This document shows positions 42,180 through 51,689 of a stretch of DNA of 64,000 nt, one piece after another; position 1 is the stretch's first letter; every line of letters begins with the position of its first letter. Made by a program: the position numbers and the translations under genes. Source of the DNA: Rugamonas brunnea (GTDB taxonomy: Bacteria; Pseudomonadota; Gammaproteobacteria; Burkholderiales; Burkholderiaceae_D); assembly GCF_014042345.1 (NCBI RefSeq), contig NZ_JACEZT010000019.1, positions 1 through 64,000 of the forward strand, read 5' to 3'. The notes below the pieces were generated by a model. It was not told the DNA's origin. It saw only the letters and a list, made by a program, of their open reading frames with translations, and did no database searches.

Positions 42180-44024
42180 ATGGAGCAGCTGACCCCCTAT
42201 TTCGAAACCGAACTGGCCCTGCTGCGCCGGAACATGCGTGGTTTTGCCGAGCGCTATCCCGCCCTCGCCGGCAAGCTGGAATTGACCGGAGACACCTGTA
42301 AGGATCCCCATGTTGAACGGATGATACAGGCCACCGCCCTGCTGGCCGCGCGCGTAGCCAAGCGGATGGACGACGACTATCCGCAGTTCACCGAATCGCT
42401 GCTGGAAATGCTGTACCCACATTACCTGCGCAGCTTCCCGCCATGTTCGATCGCCCAATTGGATTTGCGCAATACGATGGCGGAATCGACCGAGGAAGTG
42501 ATCACCGTGCCGCGCGGCGTCGTCATGAAGTCGCTGCAGGAGCAGGGTGTGAAGTGCCTGTTCACCACCGCCAGCGAAGTGCTGCTGGCGCCGCTCGTGG
42601 TGACGGGCGTGCGCTTTGATGCCGTGATCGACGCGCCGCCGGCCATGGGGCTGGGTCCTGGCGTGAGTTCCAGCATCGCCATCACGCTCTCCTGCGCTGG
42701 CCCGGCCAGTCTGGACGCGTTGGCGTTGCCGCGCTTGCGCCTGTTCATCGACGGCGATCCGCTGTTCTGCGCCGCCCTGCGCAACACCTTGTTCATGCGC
42801 GTCGCCTGCGCCTGCCTCGTGCTGCCCGGCCAGGCGGACTGGTGCCGGCTGGCGCGCGTGCCGCTGCGGGCGGCGGGCTTTTCCGAGGACGAAGCGCTGG
42901 TGCCCAGCGGCGCCCGCTCGCATCCTGCGTATCGCCTGCTGACGGAGTACTTCGCGTTCCCGGAAAAATTCAACTTTGTCGACCTGGACTGGCCCGCTAT
43001 CGCCGCGCTGCTGCCGCCGGACTGCCGCAGCGTGACGCTGCAACTGGCGCTGGCCAACGTGTCCGGCGGTTCGCATCTGGCGCGCACGCTGGGCAGCCTG
43101 GGCACGCATCACTTGCTGCCGCATTGCGTGCCGGTGGTCAACCTGTTCAAGCGTCCGGCAGCCCCGGTCAGTATCAGCCACACGGCCCCCGACTATGCCC
43201 TGCTGGCCGACGCGGCCGACCCAGCCGCCTACGAGATTTACGACGTGCTGGCGGCCAGCCTCGTCACCGACCCTGCGCGGCGCGACGGGACCGAGACGCT
43301 GCAACCATTCTATGGCGGGCGCCACCGACAGGCAGGCAACCAGCCGCCGCGCTACTGGGTCACGCGGCGCGACCCCGTGACCGCCGAGCTAAGCCCTGGC
43401 CACGAAACCCGCATCGCGCTGGTGGACCAGGAGCTGGCGTCCTACGCGCCGGTAGCGCCCACGCTGTCCGTGGAACTGCTGTGCAGCAACCGCGACCTGC
43501 CATCGTCCCTGCCCTACGGCCAGCCGGACGGCGACCTGGCGCTGGACGGTACGCTCGCCAGCACCGTCATCCGTCTGCTGCGCAAGCCGACGGCCAGTTG
43601 CCGCTTCGAGACGGGCAACAGCGCGCACTGGCGGCTGGTCGCCCACCTGTCGCTCAATCATCGCGCGCTCAGCAGCATGGGGCTGGAGGAATTTCGCACC
43701 ATGCTGGCGCTGTATGACTTGCCTCGCTCGCTAGTGACGCAGCGTCACATCCAAGGTGTGGTGGACCTGCACTACCGCACGGCGCAGACCTGGGTGGGCC
43801 GCCAGCCACATGCGGCCTTGATGCCGGGCGTGGAAATCCGCGTCACGCTGGACGAGGCGGCATTCGTCGGCGGCGGCATCCATCTGTTCGTGCAGGTGCT
43901 CGATCACTTCTTCGGCCTGTATGGCCAAATCAACGTGTACAGCCAGCTGGTGGTGCTGTCCAAACGAACCGGAGACGAACTATGGAAATGCCCGCCGCGC
44001 AGTGCCGACCAGCCGCTGGAATAA
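42180..44024 (+). CDS. tssF: Type VI secretion system baseplate subunit TssF
   Basis: A 614-residue TssF (ImpG/VasA) protein, a wedge component of the type VI baseplate. The family N-terminus is visible (YFETELALLRRNMRGFAERYPALAGKL), followed by DPHVERMIQATALLAARV and the LLEMLYPHYLR motif; the C-terminus has the FGLYGQINVYSQL segment. The ATG at 42180 has GGAG 5-8 bases upstream and is preferred over one 12 bases earlier. It overlaps tssG by 43 bases. The genes that normally accompany it (tssB, tssC, hcp, tssE, tssH) are not in the window. Confidence 0.95.
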   Translation: MEQLTPYFETELALLRRNMRGFAERYPALAGKLELTGDTCKDPHVERMIQATALLAARVAKRMDDDYPQFTESLLEMLYPHYLRSFPPCSIAQLDLRNTMAESTEEVITVPRGVVMKSLQEQGVKCLFTTASEVLLAPLVVTGVRFDAVIDAPPAMGLGPGVSSSIAITLSCAGPASLDALALPRLRLFIDGDPLFCAALRNTLFMRVACACLVLPGQADWCRLARVPLRAAGFSEDEALVPSGARSHPAYRLLTEYFAFPEKFNFVDLDWPAIAALLPPDCRSVTLQLALANVSGGSHLARTLGSLGTHHLLPHCVPVVNLFKRPAAPVSISHTAPDYALLADAADPAAYEIYDVLAASLVTDPARRDGTETLQPFYGGRHRQAGNQPPRYWVTRRDPVTAELSPGHETRIALVDQELASYAPVAPTLSVELLCSNRDLPSSLPYGQPDGDLALDGTLASTVIRLLRKPTASCRFETGNSAHWRLVAHLSLNHRALSSMGLEEFRTMLALYDLPRSLVTQRHIQGVVDLHYRTAQTWVGRQPHAALMPGVEIRVTLDEAAFVGGGIHLFVQVLDHFFGLYGQINVYSQLVVLSKRTGDELWKCPPRSADQPLE

Positions 44025-45076
44025 TCGGACGCATGCTGGATGAACCGCACCGCTTCGACTTCGTCCAGGCTGTGCGGCTGCTGGAAGACTTGCTGGTGGC
44101 GCAGGGCGTGCCGCGCGCCGCCGCGCTGCGCGACTACCTGCACTTCGACAACAGCATGTCGCTCAGCTTTCCCGCCAGCCAGATCGAAGCGTTGCGGGTC
44201 GAGGCGGGCCAGGTCGTGGACAGCGAAGCGGCGCTGCATGCGGCGGCCTCGCAAGGCAAGCTCAAGCGCATCCGCATCACGCCCGCCTTCATCGGCCTGC
44301 TGGGCGCGCATGGCGTGCTGCCCAACCACTACACGGAACGCATCGCGGCATGGCGGCACGACCAGCAGGACGATGGTCCGCGCGCCTTCATCGACCTGTT
44401 CTCCAATCGCATGGTGGCGCTGTTCTGGCTGGCGTGGCGCAAGCACCGGCTGGAACTGCCGCAAACGGACGATGGCCGCGATGGCATGTTGTCGCGTTTG
44501 CTGGCGCTGTCCGGCAGTAGTGCTGGCCGAAGCGGCCGGGGTGGCCAGGATGGTCAGGATGGCCACAGTGGCCATGCCGTGCCGGACGAAGTGGCGGCCT
44601 ATTATACGACGGCATTCCGCCAGCGCCCCGTGTCGGCCGTGATGATGGAGCGCGTGCTGTCGGAATACTTCGCCATTCCGGTCCGGCTCACGCCCAACGT
44701 GGGACGCATGGAAACAATGGCGCCGCAGCACATCACCCGGTTGAACCGGCAGAACAACCTGCTGGGCCGGGGCGCCGTGTTGGGGCCGCGCATGTGGCGG
44801 CGCGACCTGGTGGTCGGCATACGGCTGGGGCCGCTCGAGGGCGCGCAATACGAGCACTTCATCAAAGGCAGTCCCGGCGCCGCGGCGCTGCAAGCCATGC
44901 TGGCCATGTTCGACCTGCCCACGCTGCGCTTCGAGGTGGAAGTGGTGCTACGCAAGGAGGACATGCGCAGGGTGACGCTGGGCGCCGGCCAGCGTCTGGG
45001 CGTGGACGCCTTCGTGTTCAGCAAGCCGCCCGCGACGGACTGGGGCACATCGCACTACGAGATCGTCCACGCTTGA
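43982..45076 (+). CDS. tssG: Type VI secretion system baseplate subunit TssG
   Basis: A 364-residue TssG (ImpH/VasB), which pairs with TssF in the baseplate. The conserved N-terminal RFDFVQAVRLLE and DYLHFDNSMSLSFPASQI are present, then FIGLLGAHGVLPNHYTERI, a family signature. A Gly/Ser/Asp-rich low-complexity insertion (about residues 177-200) interrupts the middle and is encoded by near-repeats around 44510-44580. GGAG lies upstream of the ATG inside tssF, so the two are coupled. Confidence 0.95.
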   Translation: MEMPAAQCRPAAGIIGRMLDEPHRFDFVQAVRLLEDLLVAQGVPRAAALRDYLHFDNSMSLSFPASQIEALRVEAGQVVDSEAALHAAASQGKLKRIRITPAFIGLLGAHGVLPNHYTERIAAWRHDQQDDGPRAFIDLFSNRMVALFWLAWRKHRLELPQTDDGRDGMLSRLLALSGSSAGRSGRGGQDGQDGHSGHAVPDEVAAYYTTAFRQRPVSAVMMERVLSEYFAIPVRLTPNVGRMETMAPQHITRLNRQNNLLGRGAVLGPRMWRRDLVVGIRLGPLEGAQYEHFIKGSPGAAALQAMLAMFDLPTLRFEVEVVLRKEDMRRVTLGAGQRLGVDAFVFSKPPATDWGTSHYEIVHA

Positions 45077-45154
45077 GACGGCGCAAGACCGCCCCGGATG
45101 AGTGCGCTACCTTGGCGGTTCTGGTCATCGCTCCCGCCACCAAGGACACCGATC

Positions 45155-47332
45155 ATGAATCTGCTGCACGACATCACCAGTTTTCTCGCCGGCCTGGCCG
45201 ACGATCCGCAGGGCCAGCGCCTGCTGACGCTGAGCTTTCCCCGCAACGACGGGCCGGACAGCGTGCTGCTGGCCAACGCCATCGAAGCCAATGAAGCCCT
45301 GTCGCGCGACTTCGAATTCCAAGTGGAAGTGCTGTCGGACAACGCGCTGATCCCGCTCAAGGACATGATGGGCAAGATGGTCACCATCGCCCTGGTGCGC
45401 AACGACGGCACGCTGCGCTATTTCAACGGCTACGTGTTCGACTTCAGTTTCGTCAAGACGGACGCCGGTTTCGCCTTCTACCGCATGACGCTCAAGCCCT
45501 GGCTGGCCTTCCTGCGCCTGCGCCAGAACAGCCGCGTGTTCCAGAACCTCAACATCTGCGAACTGTGCGAGCAAACGTTCAACGACTACCAGCAGCGCGA
45601 CTACCGCTACGCCATCGTCGGCAAGACGCCCAACTCGACGTTGCTGGTGCAATACAACGAGAGCGACTACAACCACCTGCACCGCCGGCTGGAACAGGCT
45701 GGCCTGCACTACTGGTACGAGCACAGCGCCGACGGCCACACGCTGTGGTTGGGCGACGACAGCACGCTGAGCCAACCCATCGACGGCGAAGGCACGATGC
45801 GCTTCCAGAACGCAGCCGGCGCCATGGAGGATGACGGCATCCACCAGTGGAGCCCGGTGCGCCACGTGAGTTCGGCCAAGGTGGCCGTCAACAGCTACAA
45901 CTTCAAGAACGCCCGCAGCAACCGCATGGACCGGCCATCGCTGAACCCGCAGGGCAAAGTGGCGCCTCTCGAAGTGTACGAGGACACGGGCGCCTACGGC
46001 TTCAAGGACGACGACGCGGGCGATGCGCTGGCCACGCGCCGCATGGAGGAGATCGACGCGCGCGGCCAGGACTTCAGCGTGCAAGGCAACGACCGCGCCG
46101 CCCAACCGGGCCGCAGCTTCCGCCTGACCGATCACTTCAGCGGCGGTGCGCGCGGTCGCGACGACGGCGACACGCCGCTGGAGGATAGGGCCGGGCGCGA
46201 ATACCTGATCCTGTCCGTGCAGCATCAGGCCAGCAACAACTATCAGGATGGACGGCACGCGCTGTCCCACTACAGCAATACGCTGACTTGCCTGCGCAAG
46301 AGCCGGCGCTGGCGTCCGCGGGTGGGGCTGAACAGCCGCGACGTGCGCATCTACGGGGTGCAGACAGCCACGGTGGTGGGCCACAAGGGCAGCGAGATTC
46401 TCACCGATGAGTTCGGCCGGGTGCGCCTGCAATTTCACTGGGATCGTCTCAACAAGTTCGACGCGGCCAGCTCGCCCTGGGTGCGCGTGATGACGTCGAT
46501 GGCCGGCAACCGCTTCGGCGTGATCGGCGTGCCGCGCGTGGGGCAGGAAGTGGTGGTGACGTTTCTCGATGGCGTGTGCGACCGGCCGCTGGTGATCGGC
46601 AGCGTGTACAACGCGGCCAACATGCCGCCGTGGGAACTGCCTGCCAACAAGACCCAGAGCGGCATCCTGACCCGCTCCACGCGCGAGGGCAGCCGCGACA
46701 ATGCCAACGCGCTGCGCTTCGAGGATTTGAAGGGCAAGGAGGAAGTGTGGCTGCATGCGGAACGGGACCAGCGCATCGAGGTGGAGCACGACGAATCGCA
46801 CAGCGTGGGCAACGACCGCGGCAAGACCGTGGGGCATGACGAGACGGTGCAGGTCAAGCACGATCGCACGGAGACGGTGGGCAATGACGAGAAGATCACC
46901 GTGCATGGGAAGCGGACGGAGCGGGTGGATGGTGATGAGAAGATCGACATCGGCGGCACCCGCGTCGAGACTGTAGGGCAGAACGATATCGTGACGATCA
47001 CCGGCGCCAGGATCGAAACCGTGCTGCTGGCCAAGAACGAGATGGTCATGCTGGAGAAGGCGCTGGAGGTGGGCGACAACTATGGTGTACTGGTAGGCGG
47101 TTCGATGGCCACGACGGTCGCCCGTTCTCAGGTGGAAATGGTCGGGCAAAGCAAGGACACCAGGGCCGGCACCACCTACACCATCACCGCGAAGGACTCG
47201 TTCGAGATCACTGTGGGCAGCGCCAGTTTGAAGATGACGTCGGACGGCGCCATCACCATCAGCGGCACCCGCATTAACATCGGCGCCTCCGGGCCGGTAC
47301 ATATCAACGGCAAAGACGTGGACGTGAACTGA
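45155..47332 (+). CDS. vgrG: Type VI secretion system spike protein VgrG (TssI)
   Basis: A 725-residue VgrG. The gp27-like N-terminal part (about 1-380) includes LEQAGLHYWYEH; the OB-fold gp5-like section has DEFGRVRLQFHWDR and the SPWVRVMTSMAG and PRVGQEVVVTFLDG motifs (about 415-480). The C-terminus is a beta-helix needle with repeated ETVG-type units. No extra effector domain is fused, so cargo is likely carried by the PAAR-like protein downstream. AAGGA precedes the ATG at 45155. 78 bases after tssG, 8 bases before the DUF2169 gene. Confidence 0.95.
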   Translation: MNLLHDITSFLAGLADDPQGQRLLTLSFPRNDGPDSVLLANAIEANEALSRDFEFQVEVLSDNALIPLKDMMGKMVTIALVRNDGTLRYFNGYVFDFSFVKTDAGFAFYRMTLKPWLAFLRLRQNSRVFQNLNICELCEQTFNDYQQRDYRYAIVGKTPNSTLLVQYNESDYNHLHRRLEQAGLHYWYEHSADGHTLWLGDDSTLSQPIDGEGTMRFQNAAGAMEDDGIHQWSPVRHVSSAKVAVNSYNFKNARSNRMDRPSLNPQGKVAPLEVYEDTGAYGFKDDDAGDALATRRMEEIDARGQDFSVQGNDRAAQPGRSFRLTDHFSGGARGRDDGDTPLEDRAGREYLILSVQHQASNNYQDGRHALSHYSNTLTCLRKSRRWRPRVGLNSRDVRIYGVQTATVVGHKGSEILTDEFGRVRLQFHWDRLNKFDAASSPWVRVMTSMAGNRFGVIGVPRVGQEVVVTFLDGVCDRPLVIGSVYNAANMPPWELPANKTQSGILTRSTREGSRDNANALRFEDLKGKEEVWLHAERDQRIEVEHDESHSVGNDRGKTVGHDETVQVKHDRTETVGNDEKITVHGKRTERVDGDEKIDIGGTRVETVGQNDIVTITGARIETVLLAKNEMVMLEKALEVGDNYGVLVGGSMATTVARSQVEMVGQSKDTRAGTTYTITAKDSFEITVGSASLKMTSDGAITISGTRINIGASGPVHINGKDVDVN

Positions 47333-47340
47333 GGTGGGCG

Positions 47341-48693
47341 ATGGACGTCGTCAATCACACACCCTTTCCCGCTGCGGCGTTCAATGCAGTGGATCAGCAC
47401 GATCAGCAGTTTCAGGTGTTCGTGCTGCGGCAGACGTTGAGCTTTGGCAGCGGCCAGCTCGAGTATGCGGAGAAGCAGCAGCCGTTGTGCGCCGCCGACA
47501 GCCCGTTCGAGGATGGTACGAGCGCGGGCATACGCCAGGAATCCGATTACTGCCCGTTCAAGCCGAAATGCGACGTGATCCTCCATGCCGTGGCGCGCGC
47601 GCCCAACGGGGTGGAGGTGCGGGATTTTCCTGTCCGGCTGGCTGTGGGGCGTGGCAGCGGTAAGAATCTCAAGATCCTGATAGACAAGACGTTGCGCGTC
47701 ATGGGCGAGCGCTCGTTCAAAAAGAGGATATGGCCGCTGCGGCTGCTGCAATGGGTGATCAAATGGGGCACGCTCACGCTGGTCCGCCCCAATCCGTGGA
47801 AGCTCACCCGCGCCAAAAAGTTCAAGTCGCTGCCGCTGCGCGATGAACATGCATATGGCGGACAGTGTCGCATCAATCAGGGCGAACGGGATGCCCGCTG
47901 GGTTCCCAAGGCGCATCGGCTCACGGCGGAACAATTGGCGAGCCATCCCGATGCCGGGAAGTCCGGCGTCACGATGCCTGTTGCTCATGCAATGTGTGCC
48001 GCCAACTCCATCGGTGTTGGCTTTGCACCGCACTGGTATTTGAAAGCGGCGTTGAAGTCAATGATGCCGGCACCGAGGATAGAGCGGGCAGGGGCGCCGA
48101 TCACAGCCAGGCAATTCTGGCGGTTGCAGAAGCCGTCGAAGAAGAACGTGAAGATTGAGCCGGTTGGCTTGGGTGTGCGCAGCAAACTGCATCCTGAACG
48201 GCGGGCACTGCTGGGCACGGCAAGCAATGCGTTCGCACACACCATGGCATCGCTGCCGGGCGACTTCGACTTTGGCATGTGGAACGCCGCGTCGCCCGAT
48301 CAGCAAGTTGATGGATTGACGGGCGGCGACGTGATCGAGTTGGTGAATTTGTGTCCCACCGATGTACCCGGCCTGCACCTGGACAAGATGGGATACACCT
48401 ACCTTCGCATCCACCTGCCGGAACATGAGTGCTTCGTCTTGTTGCGGCCGGACGAAGGGCCAGCGACGACGCGCCCGCTCGTGATCGACACGGTGTTGAT
48501 CGAACCGGAGGATTACGCGGTAACACTGGTCTGGCGCACCACTATGCCGAAGGAGGAAGTCGCCCATGTTGTCGCTTGCGAGTTCCGCATGCGTACCTTC
48601 AGCGACAGGGACATTGCGCGCATTGATCCAGAGGCTTATCGGGAACAGCAGGCGCAGGAAGTCCTGTCTGCGGAAGCGGGGGCTTCGTCATGA
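47341..48693 (+). CDS. DUF2169 type VI effector adaptor/chaperone
   Basis: A 450-residue DUF2169 protein. Members load PAAR-bearing effectors onto VgrG. The N-terminus has the family stretch NHTPFPAAAF and VLRQTLSF; the middle shows RDEHAYGG and the C-terminal part LLRPDEGPATTRP with VIDTVLIEPE. Gene order vgrG, DUF2169, DUF4150 is the standard effector cassette. It overlaps the next gene by 4 bases (ATGA). Confidence 0.88.
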   Translation: MDVVNHTPFPAAAFNAVDQHDQQFQVFVLRQTLSFGSGQLEYAEKQQPLCAADSPFEDGTSAGIRQESDYCPFKPKCDVILHAVARAPNGVEVRDFPVRLAVGRGSGKNLKILIDKTLRVMGERSFKKRIWPLRLLQWVIKWGTLTLVRPNPWKLTRAKKFKSLPLRDEHAYGGQCRINQGERDARWVPKAHRLTAEQLASHPDAGKSGVTMPVAHAMCAANSIGVGFAPHWYLKAALKSMMPAPRIERAGAPITARQFWRLQKPSKKNVKIEPVGLGVRSKLHPERRALLGTASNAFAHTMASLPGDFDFGMWNAASPDQQVDGLTGGDVIELVNLCPTDVPGLHLDKMGYTYLRIHLPEHECFVLLRPDEGPATTRPLVIDTVLIEPEDYAVTLVWRTTMPKEEVAHVVACEFRMRTFSDRDIARIDPEAYREQQAQEVLSAEAGASS

Positions 48694-50291
48694 CCGACCG
48701 TTTGAAGTTATCCGATCCCACTGGCGACGCCGAGGTCGACAAAATCGCCGTGGCGGCGGAGCAGGAAGACCGCATCCAGCAACTGAGGAAGAACATCGCC
48801 GCGTTGCAGGGCAAGCTGGCGAAGCAGACGGCGAACGCCGCACCAAGTCCGGCGCCCGCCGCCAACAACAAGATCGGCGCGCGCAAGCACGGCAGTTTTA
48901 AAGCCATCAGCACCGCGCCATCGATCAACTGGACGCCGCATGGGCCGACGATGGTGCCCGTTCCCTATCCGGTGGTGCAAGACCTGTCCAGTAGCGTGAA
49001 CACGGCGCGTACCGTCAGGTTCAACGGCTGCCCGGTCTACTTGCTCGACGCCAGCACCCAGCCGAAATGCACGGGCGACGAACGGGGTACGGGAAAAGGC
49101 ATCAAGTCCGGCACGGTCAGCGGGGAAGTGAAGCCGGTACAGGGCAGCAGCACGGTTCGCGTGGAGGGCAAGCAGGTGGTGCGCGAAGGCGATGCTTGCA
49201 CGATGAACGGAGGGAATTGTCCGGGGATTTATGTGACGACACCGGCGACGAGCGGGGCTGCGCCGAAGTCGGCTGCCCGAAACTCGAACCCAAGCACTCG
49301 GAAACTGAGCTCAGGTCAGCTTCCTGGCGCAACGGAACTTGCGAGGATCCTCGATTCCATGAAGCCAGCTGGTCAACTCAACGACTTGCTCCGGCTAGTG
49401 CAGGACGACACGCTAAGTGGGAATTTTTCGCATACATATCCCACATCCACCCCCGTTGAACGGAGGCAAATTGCTGCCATGAACAGCCGCGTGCGCGGGC
49501 CATCACTTATACCTTGGGATGGAGACGATAGGCCACCCGCACAGCGCGTTGCAGATGAAACTACAGCTATTTTTAATTCGTCGATAGGGGGGGCGCTATA
49601 TGGTGTGGCTCGTGTTGTTGGTGCCGGAGACAGCTTCGCTAGGATAGTGGGAGGGATTGGGAATGGGATCGATATCTCGGCTGGCGTTTCCACAACAAAT
49701 TCTATTCCAACATTCGGCAGCGGTAGGAGTATTTCCAGTTCAAACGGAATAAAGATTCTTTCTCGGAAAACACTTTCATGGAATGTTTCAAAGGAAACAC
49801 TTGAAGCAAACGCAAGGAAGAAGGCAGAGATATATCAACAATGGAAGCAAGATGTTGGTGGGAAATATCATTCCTTGGAGGAACAGGCTGAATCCTTTAC
49901 GGAGTTAATAAGTGATCAATCGCCATGGCCTGCCGGCTATACTCCGAAAATTGAAGTCCTCCCTGTGGGAACAAAGATATATATGGCAATGTCTCCTGGG
50001 CAACCTCCAACTTCGCCGGGGGGGTTTGGTACTTTGGATAAGATATCAGACGTTAATGCCGTGCGTGATAGACTAGCCGTAAAATCAGCATGGAAAAAAG
50101 AAATATCCCATGTTGTTGAATATGAAGTGGTCAAGCCGTTACCAGTACGATCGGGGCCTGTTGGTCCGCAGATCGATCATAGAACGGGCATTTATCTACC
50201 TGGAAAAGGAAGTCAGGTCAACTTTGACATCCCATCTGGAAGTACTCGGATGGACTATCTAAAAGTTGTTAAGGTAAACCCAATTAAATAG
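48690..50291 (+). CDS. PAAR-like (DUF4150) type VI effector with unrecognised C-terminal toxin-like domain
   Basis: A 533-residue modular protein. A short coiled-coil-like N-terminus (about 10-50) precedes a DUF4150/PAAR-like domain (about 80-185; GPTMVPVPYP, VRFNGCPVYL, VVREGDACTMNGGNCPG) that would cap the VgrG spike. A linker (about 190-365) follows, then a C-terminal domain (about 385-533) with GTKIYMAMSPGQ, a GGFGTLD segment, and KPLPVRSGPVGPQID near the end. DNA turns AT-rich from about 49,400, typical of exchangeable toxin tips. The C-terminal pattern recalls NAD-handling/ADP-ribosyl toxin folds, but I cannot assign it. Confidence 0.82.
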   Translation: MTDRLKLSDPTGDAEVDKIAVAAEQEDRIQQLRKNIAALQGKLAKQTANAAPSPAPAANNKIGARKHGSFKAISTAPSINWTPHGPTMVPVPYPVVQDLSSSVNTARTVRFNGCPVYLLDASTQPKCTGDERGTGKGIKSGTVSGEVKPVQGSSTVRVEGKQVVREGDACTMNGGNCPGIYVTTPATSGAAPKSAARNSNPSTRKLSSGQLPGATELARILDSMKPAGQLNDLLRLVQDDTLSGNFSHTYPTSTPVERRQIAAMNSRVRGPSLIPWDGDDRPPAQRVADETTAIFNSSIGGALYGVARVVGAGDSFARIVGGIGNGIDISAGVSTTNSIPTFGSGRSISSSNGIKILSRKTLSWNVSKETLEANARKKAEIYQQWKQDVGGKYHSLEEQAESFTELISDQSPWPAGYTPKIEVLPVGTKIYMAMSPGQPPTSPGGFGTLDKISDVNAVRDRLAVKSAWKKEISHVVEYEVVKPLPVRSGPVGPQIDHRTGIYLPGKGSQVNFDIPSGSTRMDYLKVVKVNPIK

Positions 50292-50300
50292 GCACAAATT

Positions 50301-50657
50301 GTGAAAATTGAAAATTTTGTATTTGATGGTGATAACCGGATCGCGCGGTGGGAAGTCGATAGAAATGCGTACGTGATTCATGCAGTTAGAAGTGCATGTG
50401 TTAACGCTAATTCCGATTTTATACTCGCCGTTGTCGATAATGGGTCCGTAAAAGTATTGGATGGGTTCAGCGTGGCCGGTAAGGAATTTGAGTTGCCACC
50501 GCCAGAGCACTATGCTTTCGAATACGTTTTGTCCGACAATGAAAAAGATGTTCTCGTTGTTTGCTCTGGAAAAAATAAGAACGGTGACACGTTGGATTGG
50601 TATTTTGAAATTAATTTGAAGACTGCGTGCCTGAAAAGATATCGAAGAGCCTATTGA
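50301..50657 (+). CDS. Small AT-rich gene, candidate immunity protein for the PAAR-like effector
   Basis: A 118-residue protein, not recognised. Start is GTG, 9 bases after the effector stop. It is predicted to be beta-rich, with alternating hydrophobic strands (for example FILAVVDNGSVKVL and DVLVVCSGKNKNGDTLDWYFEI), and has no signal peptide, so it is cytoplasmic. Position immediately after a type VI effector and matching low GC make immunity its likeliest role. Confidence 0.65.
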   Translation: MKIENFVFDGDNRIARWEVDRNAYVIHAVRSACVNANSDFILAVVDNGSVKVLDGFSVAGKEFELPPPEHYAFEYVLSDNEKDVLVVCSGKNKNGDTLDWYFEINLKTACLKRYRRAY

Positions 50658-50734
50658 CGATATTTCAATAATTTGGCAGGCAATATTTCCTCTTAGACTT
50701 TTAATGATATTGATCAAAGTGTTCCGCGAATAGG

Positions 50735-51151
50735 GTGCGCATAGTTCTCGTTCCCTTCAATGGTTCACATTACTTGGAAGTTGATCAAGTCGCATTGGCG
50801 CGAACCGCGGCGGCCCTATTTCCAATCATTCCAGAGGAAGACGTGTTGGATAGTTATTCTTTAGAAAGAACACTACGTCCAATTTTGATGAGGGCTATCA
50901 ACCATAAAATTGGTAGCCCCGTTTTAGAACGTTCGGGAATTATTGATGGGAAATATTTTTTTGAACGTCGGGAGGGTAGCCTTCCCGCCATTTTTACGTC
51001 TGAATTCAATGCGGCTCTGTCGCGGTTTCTTGTAAGGGCAATGTCCATGCCTTTGGATTGGCCAAAATTGCAAATTATAGATGGAAAAACATGGGCATTA
51101 ATGGAGATGGAGGAGCCTGGCGATTGGCCAGATAAAATTCGACACCTATGA
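50735..51151 (+). CDS. Hypothetical protein in the effector/immunity module
   Basis: A 138-residue AT-rich gene with GTG start. It has a mixed alpha/beta composition, a central YFFERREGSLPAIF segment and a Trp-containing C-terminus. No domain is recognised and there is no signal peptide. It overlaps the following gene by 4 bases (ATGA), so the two form a pair. They may be a second immunity pair left from a replaced effector. Confidence 0.6.
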   Translation: MRIVLVPFNGSHYLEVDQVALARTAAALFPIIPEEDVLDSYSLERTLRPILMRAINHKIGSPVLERSGIIDGKYFFERREGSLPAIFTSEFNAALSRFLVRAMSMPLDWPKLQIIDGKTWALMEMEEPGDWPDKIRHL

Positions 51152-51438
51152 CTTGCTCTCAATACCATCTACTTGATGCGCTTGATAAACTTGGTTTAGC
51201 TATTAATGAAACCGAACTTCTGTTGGTGAATGATAGAAGTCAGATTCTATTAGCCTTCCTGAAAGAGTTGCAACGGTATAGAGAAATGGCTTGTGATCAT
51301 TGGCCATTGAGCGCAGATGAAAAGACGACGGTTGATATTGGTCGTGTGGCGGCGCGGGAGCTAGATAATATGTATCCAGATTATGTAACGTTATTGTCAA
51401 GAGTAGGAGCGTTACTTCGCGAGGAACAGCAATTGTAA
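51148..51438 (+). CDS. Small hypothetical protein in the effector/immunity module
   Basis: A 96-residue, mainly helical protein. ATG overlaps the stop of the preceding gene. The sequence is rich in Leu and acidic residues (LAFLKELQRYREMA; ARELDNMYPDYVTLL), with no recognised domain. It ends the AT-rich plus-strand segment and faces the CheW-domain gene across a 251-base gap in which I see no further gene. Confidence 0.55.
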   Translation: MTCSQYHLLDALDKLGLAINETELLLVNDRSQILLAFLKELQRYREMACDHWPLSADEKTTVDIGRVAARELDNMYPDYVTLLSRVGALLREEQQL

Positions 51439-51689
51439 TCCAATATAGAATAGTAGATGGCAACGTCGGAATTACTCCGCCTCAGTTGTCACCGGAGCTA
51501 CGCAGCTTGAAATAGACCCCGTTGGCCGAATGTTGGTGTTATAAAATCCAAGTGAACTAGAAAAGTGCTGTGCAGTGCCGGCGCATCGATTATTGATATA
51601 AATGTAACGAGGCGCCGCAGGTGCCGACACCACACGTTGACGTCAATGCTTGCCCTAAAGCTGACTGCACCGCACCCCGCCCGTGCCAG

